From Nesterenkonia cremea (lineage in GTDB: Bacteria > Actinomycetota > Actinomycetes > Actinomycetales > Micrococcaceae), in NCBI RefSeq assembly GCF_014642675.1, contig NZ_BMIS01000011.1, positions 1 to 64,000 on the forward strand: 64,000 nt of DNA, given 5' to 3'. Both the position numbers and the translations under genes were made by a program. Below the pieces are notes generated by a model. It made no database searches and was not told the origin of the DNA. It worked only from the letters and a program-made list of their open reading frames with translations. Shown here piece by piece: positions 18,196 to 28,746 of this stretch; within the stretch, counting starts at the first letter, position 1, and the number at the start of each line of letters is the position of its first letter.

Positions 18196-19278
18196 TCACT
18201 CGGTCTTTCGCATCCGAGCGAATTCGACGGTCAGACCAGGGCCGAAGGCGAGAGCCGCGATACGGCCGCTGACCTCCGGGTCCGCCAGGAGCCGGCGCAG
18301 AATGAACAACACGGTTGAGCTGGACATGTTGCCGTAGTCGCGCAGCACCGAGCGAGAGGCTGCGAGCGCCGGGGCGTCCAGGCCCAGTCCGGTCTCCACT
18401 CGGTCGAGCACGCTGCGGCCGCCCGGGTGCACCGCCCAGATGCCGGGGGGTTCCTCCTCCCCCAGGAAGCCGCTGACCGCCTCGCGGATCTCGCGCCCGA
18501 TGATGCGGGGAACCTCTGCTGAGAGCGTCATCTGGAATCCGTGGTCCCCGATCGTCCAGACCATGTCGGACTCTCCCTCGTCGGTCAGTGCTGTGGCGAA
18601 GCCGTCCAACACGATGCCGCCGTGGGCGCCTGCGGCCTCATCTGCGGTGACGACCGCCGCGGCGGCCCCGTCGGCGAAGACCGAGGCGGCGACGATCTGC
18701 TCGGAGTCCGCCATGTCCCGGATATGCAGCGAGCACAGCTCCACGCACACCACCAGCACGACTGCCCCGGGGCGGGCTTCGGCGATCTGGGACGCCAGGC
18801 GGAGAGCCGGCAGCGCCGCGGCACATCCGATGAACCCCAAGTGGCTGCGCTCCACGGTGCTGGGCAGACCGAGGTCCCTGATCAGGCGGTAGTCGATGCC
18901 GGGCGCAAAGAATCCTGTGCAGGAGACGGTGATGAGATGAGTGATCTGGCCGGGGGCGACCTGGCCGTCGGCCAGCGCGGAGCGCGCCGCCTCGGCTGCC
19001 AGTTCAGGCGCCGCCTGACGGTAACGCTCGTTGCGCACGCCAGTGGTCGGTCTCAGCAGAGCCCCGTCATCGGCCACGAACGTCCCGTCCGGGGATCCGC
19101 CCAAGCCGGTGAGCACCGTGTGCCTCTGCCTGATCCCCGCCGCGCTGAACGCTGCCGAGACATGCCGCTGGGTGAGCCTGTCCAGGCCCGGCTGCTCGGC
19201 GAAGAAGGAACGCAGGTCATCCTGAGGCACAGCGGTGACCGGCACTGCAGTCCCGATAGATGCGATGCGCGCAGGCAT
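18196..19278 (-). CDS. Type III polyketide synthase (chalcone synthase-like)
   Basis: This 360-aa homodimeric ketosynthase condenses an acyl-CoA starter with malonyl-CoA. The catalytic triad is visible: Cys152 in HLGFIGCAAALPA, His in WAVHPGGRS near residue 285 and Asn in DYGNMSSSTVLF near residue 318. The C-terminal GFGPG loop reads AFGPGLTVE. It heads a PKS-methyltransferase-monooxygenase operon with a UbiA gene on the facing strand. This gene content equals that described for alkyl-O-dihydrogeranyl-methoxyhydroquinone biosynthesis in Actinoplanes (agq genes). Alkylresorcinol/alkylpyrone synthase is therefore the most likely activity. Confidence 0.9.
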   Translation of the reverse strand: MPARIASIGTAVPVTAVPQDDLRSFFAEQPGLDRLTQRHVSAAFSAAGIRQRHTVLTGLGGSPDGTFVADDGALLRPTTGVRNERYRQAAPELAAEAARSALADGQVAPGQITHLITVSCTGFFAPGIDYRLIRDLGLPSTVERSHLGFIGCAAALPALRLASQIAEARPGAVVLVVCVELCSLHIRDMADSEQIVAASVFADGAAAAVVTADEAAGAHGGIVLDGFATALTDEGESDMVWTIGDHGFQMTLSAEVPRIIGREIREAVSGFLGEEEPPGIWAVHPGGRSVLDRVETGLGLDAPALAASRSVLRDYGNMSSSTVLFILRRLLADPEVSGRIAALAFGPGLTVEFARMRKTE

Positions 19279-19465
19279 ACCCTCAACCTAATCATGCCTG
19301 CGATCCCTCACGACAGAGCTGTCTCCACCGCCCCGACACAGGCCGCTCCCGGAACAGGCTCAGAAGGGGCGGCAGCCATCGCAGCTCTCCGCAGCCCGGC
19401 ATCGCGACCAGCCGATCCTGCCCCCCATCAGCAGTGCTGGTCCGGAGATCCATTAGTATTGCTCC

Positions 19466-20278
19466 GTGCTCTATCACCTCCGCGGGAAGAACGTGCTGAT
19501 CACCGGTGGGGGCAGCGGGCTGGGGCGCTCCATCGCGCTCGAGGCCGCATCACGGGGCGCCCAAGTCATGATCTGGGACATCTCGGCAGAGGCCGGAGAG
19601 GCCGTGTGCACAGAGATCCGACAGACAGGCGGCGAGGCGCGCGCCATGGAGGTGGACGTCTCCGACCGGTCTGCGGTCAGGCTGGCGGCGAGCCGCTGCG
19701 AGTCCGTGGATGTGCTGATCAACAACGCCGGGGTGATCGTCGGCAAGCCGCTGCTCGAAACCTCGGAGGACGAGATCGCCGGCACCTTCGACGTCAACAC
19801 CCTGGCCCTCTACTGGGTCACCCGGGCGTTCCTCGGCGGCATGATCAGCCGCGGGCACGGCACGGTCGTGACCATCTCCAGCGCCTCCGGCCTGTTGGGC
19901 GTGGCAGGACAGTCCGACTACGCCGCGAGCAAGTTCGCAGCCTTCGGATTCGCAGAGGCCCTGCGCGCCGAGATGCGCCGGGGCAGAACCGGCGTGACCT
20001 CGCTGACCGTGTGTCCCTCTTACCTGGAAACCAGCATGTCCCACGGCGTCAGCACACGTTTCCCCCTCCTCCTTCCTCCGCTGCGGACGGAGAAGGTCGC
20101 CCGGAGGATCGCACGCGCCATCGAGAAGCGGCACGCCCAGCTGATCATGCCGTCGCTGGTGCGGACCCTGCCCGTCGCCCGCGCCATGCACGTGCGGCAC
20201 TTCGACCGCCTCATGGATGCCTTCGGCGCCTCCCGCGCCATGGACACCTTCCGGGGAAGCGTGCCGCCCGCCCCATGA
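19466..20278 (+). CDS. Short-chain dehydrogenase/reductase
   Basis: This 270-aa classical SDR has the Rossmann motif VLITGGGSGLGRSIALE, the structural NNAG motif (DVLINNAGV), the catalytic Ser in TISSASG and the YAASKFA active-site Tyr/Lys. The C-terminal part with PSYLETSMSHG resembles membrane-associated retinol/fatty alcohol dehydrogenase-type SDRs. It starts at GTG 19466, 187 bp from the divergent PKS gene. Two aldehyde dehydrogenase genes follow, so an alcohol-aldehyde-acid oxidation series is plausible. Confidence 0.82.
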   Translation: MLYHLRGKNVLITGGGSGLGRSIALEAASRGAQVMIWDISAEAGEAVCTEIRQTGGEARAMEVDVSDRSAVRLAASRCESVDVLINNAGVIVGKPLLETSEDEIAGTFDVNTLALYWVTRAFLGGMISRGHGTVVTISSASGLLGVAGQSDYAASKFAAFGFAEALRAEMRRGRTGVTSLTVCPSYLETSMSHGVSTRFPLLLPPLRTEKVARRIARAIEKRHAQLIMPSLVRTLPVARAMHVRHFDRLMDAFGASRAMDTFRGSVPPAP

Positions 20279-20342
20279 CAGAAGATTCCGCTCCTGCCGA
20301 AAACCCTGGACGTAACGGCGCAACCGGGACTTCAATGGGCAC

Positions 20343-21734
20343 ATGAGCACTTTCGCAGTCACCAACCCGAACACCGGCCGGGTCGAGGAGACCTTCGACT
20401 CGGTGCCCACCCAGGAGCTCCCCTCCATCATCGACGAGGCCGACGAGGCCTTCGGCAAATGGCGCAGCACCCCGGTGGAGCAGCGAGCCTCCATCCTGCG
20501 CTCCGCTGCAGACATCTTCGAGTCCCGGGCCGATGAGCTCGCCGACATCATCGGCACGGAGATGGGCAAGCCGCACAAGCAGGGCCTGTCGGAAGTGAAG
20601 AAGGTCGCCTACACCGCACGGTGGTACGCCGACAACGCACCTGAGCTTCTGGAGCCCACGGAGCTTCCCGACGCTCAGGGCGCTGACCGGACCTACGTCA
20701 AGCACGATCCACTGGGCGTGCTGCTGGGCATCATGCCGTGGAACTTCCCCTATAACCAGATCGCCCGCTTCGCCATCCCCAACCTGATGGTGGGCAACGC
20801 CGTGCTGATGAAGCAGGCGGCCATCTGCCCGCGATCCTCCCAGGCCTTCCAGGAGATCCTCGAGGAGGCGGGACTGCCCCGCGGCGTCTACACCAACCTT
20901 TACCTGAACAGCAGCGACGCAGAGAAGGTCCTGGAGGACTTCCGGGTCAAGGGTGTCTCCCTGACCGGGTCGGAGACCGCCGGCGCCTCCGTCGCGTCCA
21001 TCGCCGCGAAGCACCTGAAGAAGTCCGTGCTGGAGCTCGGCGGCAACGATCCCGCCGTCGTGCTGGACACCGACGACGTCGGCGCCCTGGCCCAGAAACT
21101 GGTCACCCTGCGCACAGCCAACGCCGGTCAGGTCTGCACCTCCCCGAAACGGCTCATCGTCGTGCAGGAGCTCTACGACGACTTCGTCTCAGCAGCCCAG
21201 GAGGCCGTGGAGAACGTCACCGTGGGCGCCTACGACGACCCGGAGACTGATATGGGGCCGCTCTCCTCCGAGGGTGCCCGCGACGAGGTGGTCGAGCGGA
21301 TCCAGCAGGCCGTCCAGGACGGCGCCACCCTGCACACCGGCGGGGAGAAGCTCCCCCGGGACGGCTGGTTCATGTCCCCGGCCCTGCTGACGGACATCGA
21401 CCTGGACAGCGATCTTGGCTGCAACGAGCTCTTCGGCCCGGCCGTCATGGTGTTCAAAGCCGAGGACGAGGCCGACGCGCTGAGGATCGCCAATCGGACC
21501 CAGTACGGGCTGATGGCCTCGGTATGGACCCAGGACACCGAGCGAGGCCAGCGCTTCGCCGAGCAGATCGAGGCGGGCATGACCCTGGTCAACACGCACA
21601 TGGACTCCAGCCCGGAGTTCCCCTTCGGCGGCATCAACAACTCCGGCTACGGCCGGGAGAACGCCGGTTGGGCGCTGCGGGAATTCACCAATGAGCGCCT
21701 GGTGCGCATCAACCAGCACAACCTCACCGGGTGA
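20343..21734 (+). CDS. gabD: NAD(P)-dependent succinate-semialdehyde dehydrogenase-like ALDH
   Basis: This 463-aa aldehyde dehydrogenase has the catalytic Glu in KSVLELGGNDP and the nucleophilic Cys in TANAGQVCTSPKRL, and the oxyanion Asn in MPWNFPYNQ. The length and the GMxxSVWTQD and EFPFGGINNSGYGRE segments match the short SSADH clade found in actinobacteria. It follows the SDR gene by 64 bp and overlaps the next ALDH by GTGA. Substrate assignment rests on overall similarity; another short-chain aldehyde is possible. Confidence 0.8.
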   Translation: MSTFAVTNPNTGRVEETFDSVPTQELPSIIDEADEAFGKWRSTPVEQRASILRSAADIFESRADELADIIGTEMGKPHKQGLSEVKKVAYTARWYADNAPELLEPTELPDAQGADRTYVKHDPLGVLLGIMPWNFPYNQIARFAIPNLMVGNAVLMKQAAICPRSSQAFQEILEEAGLPRGVYTNLYLNSSDAEKVLEDFRVKGVSLTGSETAGASVASIAAKHLKKSVLELGGNDPAVVLDTDDVGALAQKLVTLRTANAGQVCTSPKRLIVVQELYDDFVSAAQEAVENVTVGAYDDPETDMGPLSSEGARDEVVERIQQAVQDGATLHTGGEKLPRDGWFMSPALLTDIDLDSDLGCNELFGPAVMVFKAEDEADALRIANRTQYGLMASVWTQDTERGQRFAEQIEAGMTLVNTHMDSSPEFPFGGINNSGYGRENAGWALREFTNERLVRINQHNLTG

Positions 21735-23098
21735 AGCACACCGTCGACGGCGCCCGGGAGGCCTTCAGCACCGGGCGCACGCTCCCGCTGACCTGGCGCC
21801 GTCAGCAGCTCGAGGGACTGGAGCGGATGCTGAGCGAGTGTGGCGAGGAGATCCGGGAGGCCCTCTCCCAGGATCTGGGCAAGAGCAGCGCGGAGAGCCA
21901 GCTGACTGAGGTCCTCTCCGTCCGCTCCGAGATCCGACACACCGCGAGGAGCCTTCGGAAGTGGACCAGACCGCGGCGGGTCCGCACCCCCTTGACCCTG
22001 GGTATGGCCAGCGCCGCGGTCCAGCGGGAGCCGCTGGGGACGGTGCTCATCATCTCGCCGTGGAACTACCCGGTCCACCTGCTGCTGATGCCGCTGGTCG
22101 GAGCCCTGGCAGCGGGCAACACGGTGGTGCTCAAGCCCAGCGAGATGGCACCGGCGGTCTCTGCCCTCATGGCCCGCAGAATCCCCGAATACCTGGAGCC
22201 GGAAGCTGTCGTGGTGGTCGAGGGAGGAGCCGATGAGACGACCCGCCTGCTGGAGCAGCCCTTCGACCACATCTTCTTCACTGGAGGCAGCGGCGTCGCC
22301 TCCATCGTCATGTCCGCGGCCGCCAAGCACCTCACTCCGGTGACCCTGGAGCTGGGCGGCAAGTCCCCGGCCTGGGTGGACGGCTCAGCCGATCTCAAGG
22401 AGGCCGCGGAGTCCATCGTATGGGGGAAGTTCACCAACAGCGGGCAGACCTGTGTGGCTCCCGACCATGTCCTGTCGACCCCTGAGCTGGCCGAACCGCT
22501 CGGCAAGGAGATCTCGCGGGCCATCATCAGGGCCTACGGCACCGACCCTCAGCAGTCCGGGGACTACGGCAGGATCGTCAACGAGCGCCATGCCCGGCGA
22601 CTTGCTGCCCTGCTCGAGCAGGACTCCGGCAGAGCACTCATCGGCGGCGACGTCGACGTCGCCGGCCGCTACGTCTCCCCGACGGTGCTGCTGGATGTCC
22701 CGGAGGATGCGGCCGTCATGGAGGAGGAGATCTTCGGGCCGATCCTGCCCATCGTCACCGTGGCCGACCATCGCGCCGCGATCGAGGTGATCAACAGCCG
22801 GCCCAAGCCTTTGGCGCTCTATGCGTTCACCCGGGATGCCCAGGTGCGCGCCGACTTCGTGGAGCGGACCTCATCCGGCGGCCTGGCCTTCAACACCGTG
22901 ATGACCCAGCTCGCCGTGCCGGCCCTGCCCTTCGGCGGTGTGGGCCCAAGCGGCATGGGCCGATATCACGGGGAGTACAGCCTGCAGACGTTCAGCCACG
23001 AACGCGCAGTGCTGCGCAAACTGCCCGGACCGGACCCCACGCGCCTGGTGCGCGCTCCCGTGGGCCGCCGGGTGCGGCGGCTGCTGGTGAAGCGCTGA
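21731..23098 (+). CDS. Aldehyde dehydrogenase (fatty aldehyde type)
   Basis: This 455-aa enzyme belongs to the ALDH3-like class. It shows ISPWNYPVHLLLMPLVGALAAGNTVVLKPSE, VTLELGGKSPAWVDG with the catalytic Glu, FTNSGQTCVAPDHVL with the catalytic Cys, and a PFGGVGPSGMGRYHG C-terminal motif. ALDH3 proteins oxidise medium/long-chain or aromatic aldehydes. GTG 21731 overlaps the upstream gene's stop, so the two ALDHs are translationally coupled. A basic tail (VGRRVRRLLVKR) ends the protein. Confidence 0.85.
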   Translation: MKHTVDGAREAFSTGRTLPLTWRRQQLEGLERMLSECGEEIREALSQDLGKSSAESQLTEVLSVRSEIRHTARSLRKWTRPRRVRTPLTLGMASAAVQREPLGTVLIISPWNYPVHLLLMPLVGALAAGNTVVLKPSEMAPAVSALMARRIPEYLEPEAVVVVEGGADETTRLLEQPFDHIFFTGGSGVASIVMSAAAKHLTPVTLELGGKSPAWVDGSADLKEAAESIVWGKFTNSGQTCVAPDHVLSTPELAEPLGKEISRAIIRAYGTDPQQSGDYGRIVNERHARRLAALLEQDSGRALIGGDVDVAGRYVSPTVLLDVPEDAAVMEEEIFGPILPIVTVADHRAAIEVINSRPKPLALYAFTRDAQVRADFVERTSSGGLAFNTVMTQLAVPALPFGGVGPSGMGRYHGEYSLQTFSHERAVLRKLPGPDPTRLVRAPVGRRVRRLLVKR

Positions 23099-23136
23099 GA
23101 TTCCTCGCGGAGACTGCAGTTCACCGGCCGAAGGGC

Positions 23137-25349
<2,213 letters not shown>

Positions 25350-25351
25350 CC

Positions 25352-25390
25352 GTGCATTTTATGCACTTGCGCGGAATCTGCACAAGTGCA
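25352..25390. promoter_or_regulatory. Interleaved palindromes, TetR operator candidate
   Basis: GTGCAT-TTT-ATGCAC (25352-25366) overlaps TGCACTTG (25362-25369), which pairs with CAAGTGCA at 25383-25390. The core TGCAC half-site thus occurs four times in 39 bp. The array begins 2 bp upstream of the regulator's GTG start and probably also covers its promoter. Confidence 0.65.
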
Positions 25391-25416
25391 CGTTTTTGGT
25401 ATCGTGGTTCACCCCG

Positions 25417-25478
25417 CGTCGATCGGCACGTCAGGGTGGCGTCCGGGGCGCTCCGACGACCATCCGTGCCGATCGACG
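25417..25478. repeat. 14-bp inverted repeat upstream of the small multidrug export gene
   Basis: CGTCGATCGGCACG (25417-25430) and CGTGCCGATCGACG (25465-25478) are perfectly complementary across a 34-nt spacer. A second small stem CCCCC-GTGA-GGGGG follows at 25512-25525. Both precede the ATG at 25561 and could fold in the leader RNA. I do not recognise a known riboswitch. Confidence 0.5.
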
Positions 25479-25560
25479 GGACAGGCTGCAGCCCAAGATC
25501 CCCCGCAGAATCCCCCGTGAGGGGGAGGTCTCAGCCGCGCTCCTCCGCAAGAATGAGGGC

Positions 25561-26133
25561 ATGATCGAAACACTGCCCGCCCTGAGCGACTCCCTGACCA
25601 CTCTCACCGCCGTCACACCGGAGGAGACCTTGGTGGACGACACCTGGGTCGGCTCCATGCGCGACTGGGCCGACGGACTGGGCCCGGCCGTCCAGTGGCT
25701 GGGTGTGATCGCCATCGGCGCCATCCCCTTCCTGGAGGCCTACGCCGGCGCGCTGGTGGGCGTGCTGATCGATATGCCCTTCGCCCTGGCAGTGCTGCTT
25801 GGCGTGATCGGCAACTTCCTCTGCGTGGCCGCCCTGGTCTTCGCCGCCCACGGGACTCGCACTGCGGTCACCGCGCGCAAGGAGCCCAAGCAGATGAGTG
25901 AGCGTCAGCTGAAACGGCGCGAGAAGGCCAAGCGCAACTTCGACCGATTCGGCGTTCCGGGTGTGTCTCTGCTGGGACCGCTGGCGCTGCCCAGCCAGTT
26001 CACCGCACCACTGATGGTCTCCTTCGGCGCCAACCGCAATGCGGTGCTGATCTGGATGTTCGTCTCCATCGTGGTGTGGGCCGTCATCGGTGCCTTCCTC
26101 GGCATCGCGATCATCAACCTGGCCGCCCAGTAG
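25561..26133 (+). CDS. Small multidrug export family membrane protein
   Basis: This 190-aa protein resembles the Sm_multidrug_ex family. It has a hydrophobic segment GVIAIGAIPFLEAYAGALVGVLI with the conserved P-x-x-E core, a second helix FALAVLLGVIGNFLCVAALVF, a basic cytosolic stretch (KQMSERQLKRREKAKRNFDRFG), and VSLLGPLALPSQFTAPLMVSFGANRN before a last helix. Transport by this family is presumed, not well proven. ATG 25561 was chosen over longer frames because homology begins there. It has a long structured leader shared with the divergent tetR operators. Confidence 0.68.
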   Translation: MIETLPALSDSLTTLTAVTPEETLVDDTWVGSMRDWADGLGPAVQWLGVIAIGAIPFLEAYAGALVGVLIDMPFALAVLLGVIGNFLCVAALVFAAHGTRTAVTARKEPKQMSERQLKRREKAKRNFDRFGVPGVSLLGPLALPSQFTAPLMVSFGANRNAVLIWMFVSIVVWAVIGAFLGIAIINLAAQ

Positions 26134-26144
26134 TCGACACCGAC

Positions 26145-26171
26145 GCCGCCAGCGCGGCAGGCGCTGGCGGC
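26145..26171. terminator. GC-rich hairpin between convergent genes
   Basis: GCCGCCAGCG (26145-26154) and CGCTGGCGGC (26162-26171) form a perfect 10-bp stem with a 7-nt loop, located between the ends of two convergent genes. It has no clear T tract but could serve both strands. Confidence 0.6.
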
Positions 26172-26204
26172 ACGACATCACTGCCCCCCCCTGCACAGCT
26201 GAGC

Positions 26205-27398
26205 TCAGCGCTGCTCCTCATCGCGCGGGTAGCGCTGAGCCTCACGGGAGCCCTGGGTGAGGTTCTTCAGGTCAGTGTCGTCATCGAAGTTCGACCCGAT
26301 GGCGCCGGCGACCACTCCCATCGACGCCGAGAGCCAGGCGATGTCCAGATAGTTGCCGAAGGCCGCCTCCTCGCCGATCTCCTGAGTCATGAATCCGGGA
26401 TCGATCAGCAGGAGAGCCATCACCAGGATTCCCATGAACAGCAGCAGGTAGAGCACAGAGACGCTCACCAGCAGGCTGGCCACAGTGGAGGCGTTATACA
26501 TCAACGCCTCCTTCTTCCCTCCGGCCCCACTCGTATTCGAACGGTCCCACAGGCGATTCGCAAGGATCAGCCAGGTCACTACCATGCACACCGCGATCAT
26601 CGAGACGACCGCCAACCGCCAGGAAGGCAGAAAGGTGGCCATCTCCCAGATGGTGCTGAAGAAGACACCGAACGCACCAGTGGCCCCTGCGGCGGAGAAG
26701 ACTCCGGAGAGCTTAGGCATGGACCAGAAAGGCTCATTCGAAGCCACCATGCCCAGGGTGACCCACAGGCGCCCGGGAAAGAGCTTCGCGGAGGTGGAAT
26801 AGGCGGCGCTTCCGCCGTTCTGCTCCTCCACGCGGTTGGCGATGCGACCTGTCTGACGGGCCTCCTCCAGCGAGTCATAGACCAGCGCATCCACCGCACG
26901 CCGCAGCTCACGCCGCATACATCCGCGGATCCGAACAGGTCCGAGCGTGGGCAGGGAGATGACGGCAAGACCCTCCTGAAAGTGCATCTCCGTGCGCTTG
27001 GGCCTCCTGCCTGCCATGCGGGGAACCTCCGTGAGGATCACGGAGATGTCGGCCTCATCCTGGCGGGCCCAGCCCAGCACAGCGTCCAGATCCACAGTGG
27101 AGTCTCCGCGCAGCGGAACCAGCACCTGCTTATGGGTCAGCTCGGCGCCGCGGCTCCACCCCTTGCCCCGCTCCTCGAGCAGGCGGCGCACCCACATCGA
27201 GGTGCGGCCTGGATCCGAATAGATCACGATGGTCAGATTCTCGGCGTCATCGTTACGCTTCGATACATCCTCGCTCTCCCTGACACTCGTCTGCTGCCCC
27301 TGATTCGCCGTGCCCTGGCTCCGCGAGGCGCGCTGCCGAGTCTCCAGCAGTTCATCCTGCTCACGCCGCTGGCCCTGACTCTGGTGCTGTTCCTGCAT
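26205..27398 (-). CDS. Conserved membrane protein of unknown function
   Basis: This 397-aa protein begins with a Gln/Arg/Glu-rich stretch (residues 1-50), followed by a soluble domain with IVIYSDPGRTSMWVRRLLEE and VILTEVPRMAGRRPKR. Four or so transmembrane helices follow (roughly residues 215-245, 253-278, 303-335 and 345-370), and it ends in an acidic DDDTDLKNL tail. I recognise no catalytic motif. Similar proteins occur widely in actinobacteria without an assigned role. It is monocistronic, with the convergent export gene downstream and the luciferase-like gene divergent. Confidence 0.65.
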   Translation of the reverse strand: MQEQHQSQGQRREQDELLETRQRASRSQGTANQGQQTSVRESEDVSKRNDDAENLTIVIYSDPGRTSMWVRRLLEERGKGWSRGAELTHKQVLVPLRGDSTVDLDAVLGWARQDEADISVILTEVPRMAGRRPKRTEMHFQEGLAVISLPTLGPVRIRGCMRRELRRAVDALVYDSLEEARQTGRIANRVEEQNGGSAAYSTSAKLFPGRLWVTLGMVASNEPFWSMPKLSGVFSAAGATGAFGVFFSTIWEMATFLPSWRLAVVSMIAVCMVVTWLILANRLWDRSNTSGAGGKKEALMYNASTVASLLVSVSVLYLLLFMGILVMALLLIDPGFMTQEIGEEAAFGNYLDIAWLSASMGVVAGAIGSNFDDDTDLKNLTQGSREAQRYPRDEEQR

Positions 27399-27531
27399 GG
27401 CACTCCCTCACGTCTTCGATGCTGCCCACCAGCATAAGCATGATGCCTGAGGCTGACTGAAGGGTTCTCCGCGTCGGAAACTATTTCAGTTTTGAAGGAA
27501 TTGCTGGAGGGTCTGTGAGGTTGTGATCGCC

Positions 27532-28623
27532 ATGACCACCTCGCACCCCGCATCCATCAGCACTGAGCGCCACACCGAGCAGTTCGAGTTCGGCCTGCAC
27601 ACCTTCGGCGACGTCACCTCAACCCCCGACGGTGAGCGCCAGCTCTCCCAGCCGGAGGTGCTGCGCAACGTACTGGCCGAGGCCACGCTGGCCGATGCCT
27701 CCGGCGTCGATGTCATCGGCATCGGCGAACATCACCGGCCCGACTATGCGATCTCCGCGCCCGACGTCGTGCTCTCCGCTGTGGGTGCGGCCACCGAGCG
27801 GATCAAGCTGATCTCCGCGGTGACCGTCCTCTCCTCGGATGACCCGGTGCGGGTCTACCAGCGCTTCGCCACCATCGACGGGCTCACCGGCGGTCGCGCC
27901 GAGGTCTCGCTGGGCCGCGGTTCGTTCATCGAGTCCTACCCGTTGTTCGGCTACGACCTCTCCGACTACGAGACCCTCTTCGAGGAGAAGGTGGACCTGT
28001 TCACCAAGCTCCGCTCCGAGGGCCCGGTGACCTGGTCCGGCAGCACCCGCGCCGGGCTGAAGAACCAACAGATCTTCCCCACCACAGGCCACGACGCCGG
28101 CCTGCCCACCTGGGTGGCCGTGGGCGGCACCCCCAACTCAGTGGTCCGCGCGGCCCGGCACGGGCTGGGTCTGGAGCTGGCGATCATCGGCGGCGCCCCG
28201 CAGCGCTTCTCCCCGCTGGTGGACCTGTACCACCGCGCGCTGGCCGAGTTCGGCGTGGAGGGTGAGCGCCGTGTGGCCTCCCACTCCCATGGGTTCGTGG
28301 CTGAGACCGATGAGCGGGCTGAAGAGCTGTTCTACCCGTCCTGGGCGGCGTCGATGCACCAGTTGGGTCAGGAGCGGGGCTGGGGCAACGGCTACCCGAG
28401 CCGGGAGCAGTTCCAGCAGGAGATCACCCAAGGTGCGCTGTTCGTGGGCTCGCCGGAGACCGTGGCCAGGAAGATCGTCCAGACCAAGAGGTCCCTGGGG
28501 ATCACCCGGTTCGGCCTGAAGTACGGCAACGGCTCCTTGGCGCATGAGCACATGATGGAGGCCATCGAGCTCTACGGCACCCAGGTCAAACCCCTGGTGC
28601 TGGACATGCTCTCCGATTCCTGA
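27532..28623 (+). CDS. LLM-class flavin-dependent oxidoreductase
   Basis: This 363-aa luciferase-like TIM-barrel protein contains FGLHTFGDV at strand 1, DVIGIGEHHRPDYAISAPDVVLSAVGAATERIKLISAVTVLSSDDPVRVYQRFATIDGLTGGRAEVSLGRGSF in the usual F420/FMN site region, and FVGSPETVARKI near the C-terminus. The GEHHRxD motif places it with the FMN-dependent alkanal monooxygenase-like group. The substrate is unknown. ATG 27532 is preferred to GTG 27523 nine bases upstream. It stands alone between the membrane-protein gene and a palindromic hairpin. Confidence 0.82.
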   Translation: MTTSHPASISTERHTEQFEFGLHTFGDVTSTPDGERQLSQPEVLRNVLAEATLADASGVDVIGIGEHHRPDYAISAPDVVLSAVGAATERIKLISAVTVLSSDDPVRVYQRFATIDGLTGGRAEVSLGRGSFIESYPLFGYDLSDYETLFEEKVDLFTKLRSEGPVTWSGSTRAGLKNQQIFPTTGHDAGLPTWVAVGGTPNSVVRAARHGLGLELAIIGGAPQRFSPLVDLYHRALAEFGVEGERRVASHSHGFVAETDERAEELFYPSWAASMHQLGQERGWGNGYPSREQFQQEITQGALFVGSPETVARKIVQTKRSLGITRFGLKYGNGSLAHEHMMEAIELYGTQVKPLVLDMLSDS

Positions 28624-28647
28624 GGGTCGGGGCCTGAGGTCCCGGGC

Positions 28648-28720
28648 AGTTGTTTGGGCGAAGAACGTGACTCTGAGTGGCTTTTCGGCGCTGAGACGGC
28701 ACGTCTTCGCCCAAACAACT
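28648..28720. repeat. Long palindromic element, REP-like or bidirectional terminator
   Basis: AGTTGTTTGGGCGAAG (28648-28663) pairs perfectly with CTTCGCCCAAACAACT (28705-28720). Pairing extends through ACGTG/CACGT with a single bulged A. It lies between convergent genes. The low-GC GTTGTTTGG end is unlike its neighbours, which suggests a dispersed repeat. Confidence 0.6.
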
Positions 28721-28746
28721 GGAAGGGTGGCGCGTGACGCCGCGGT

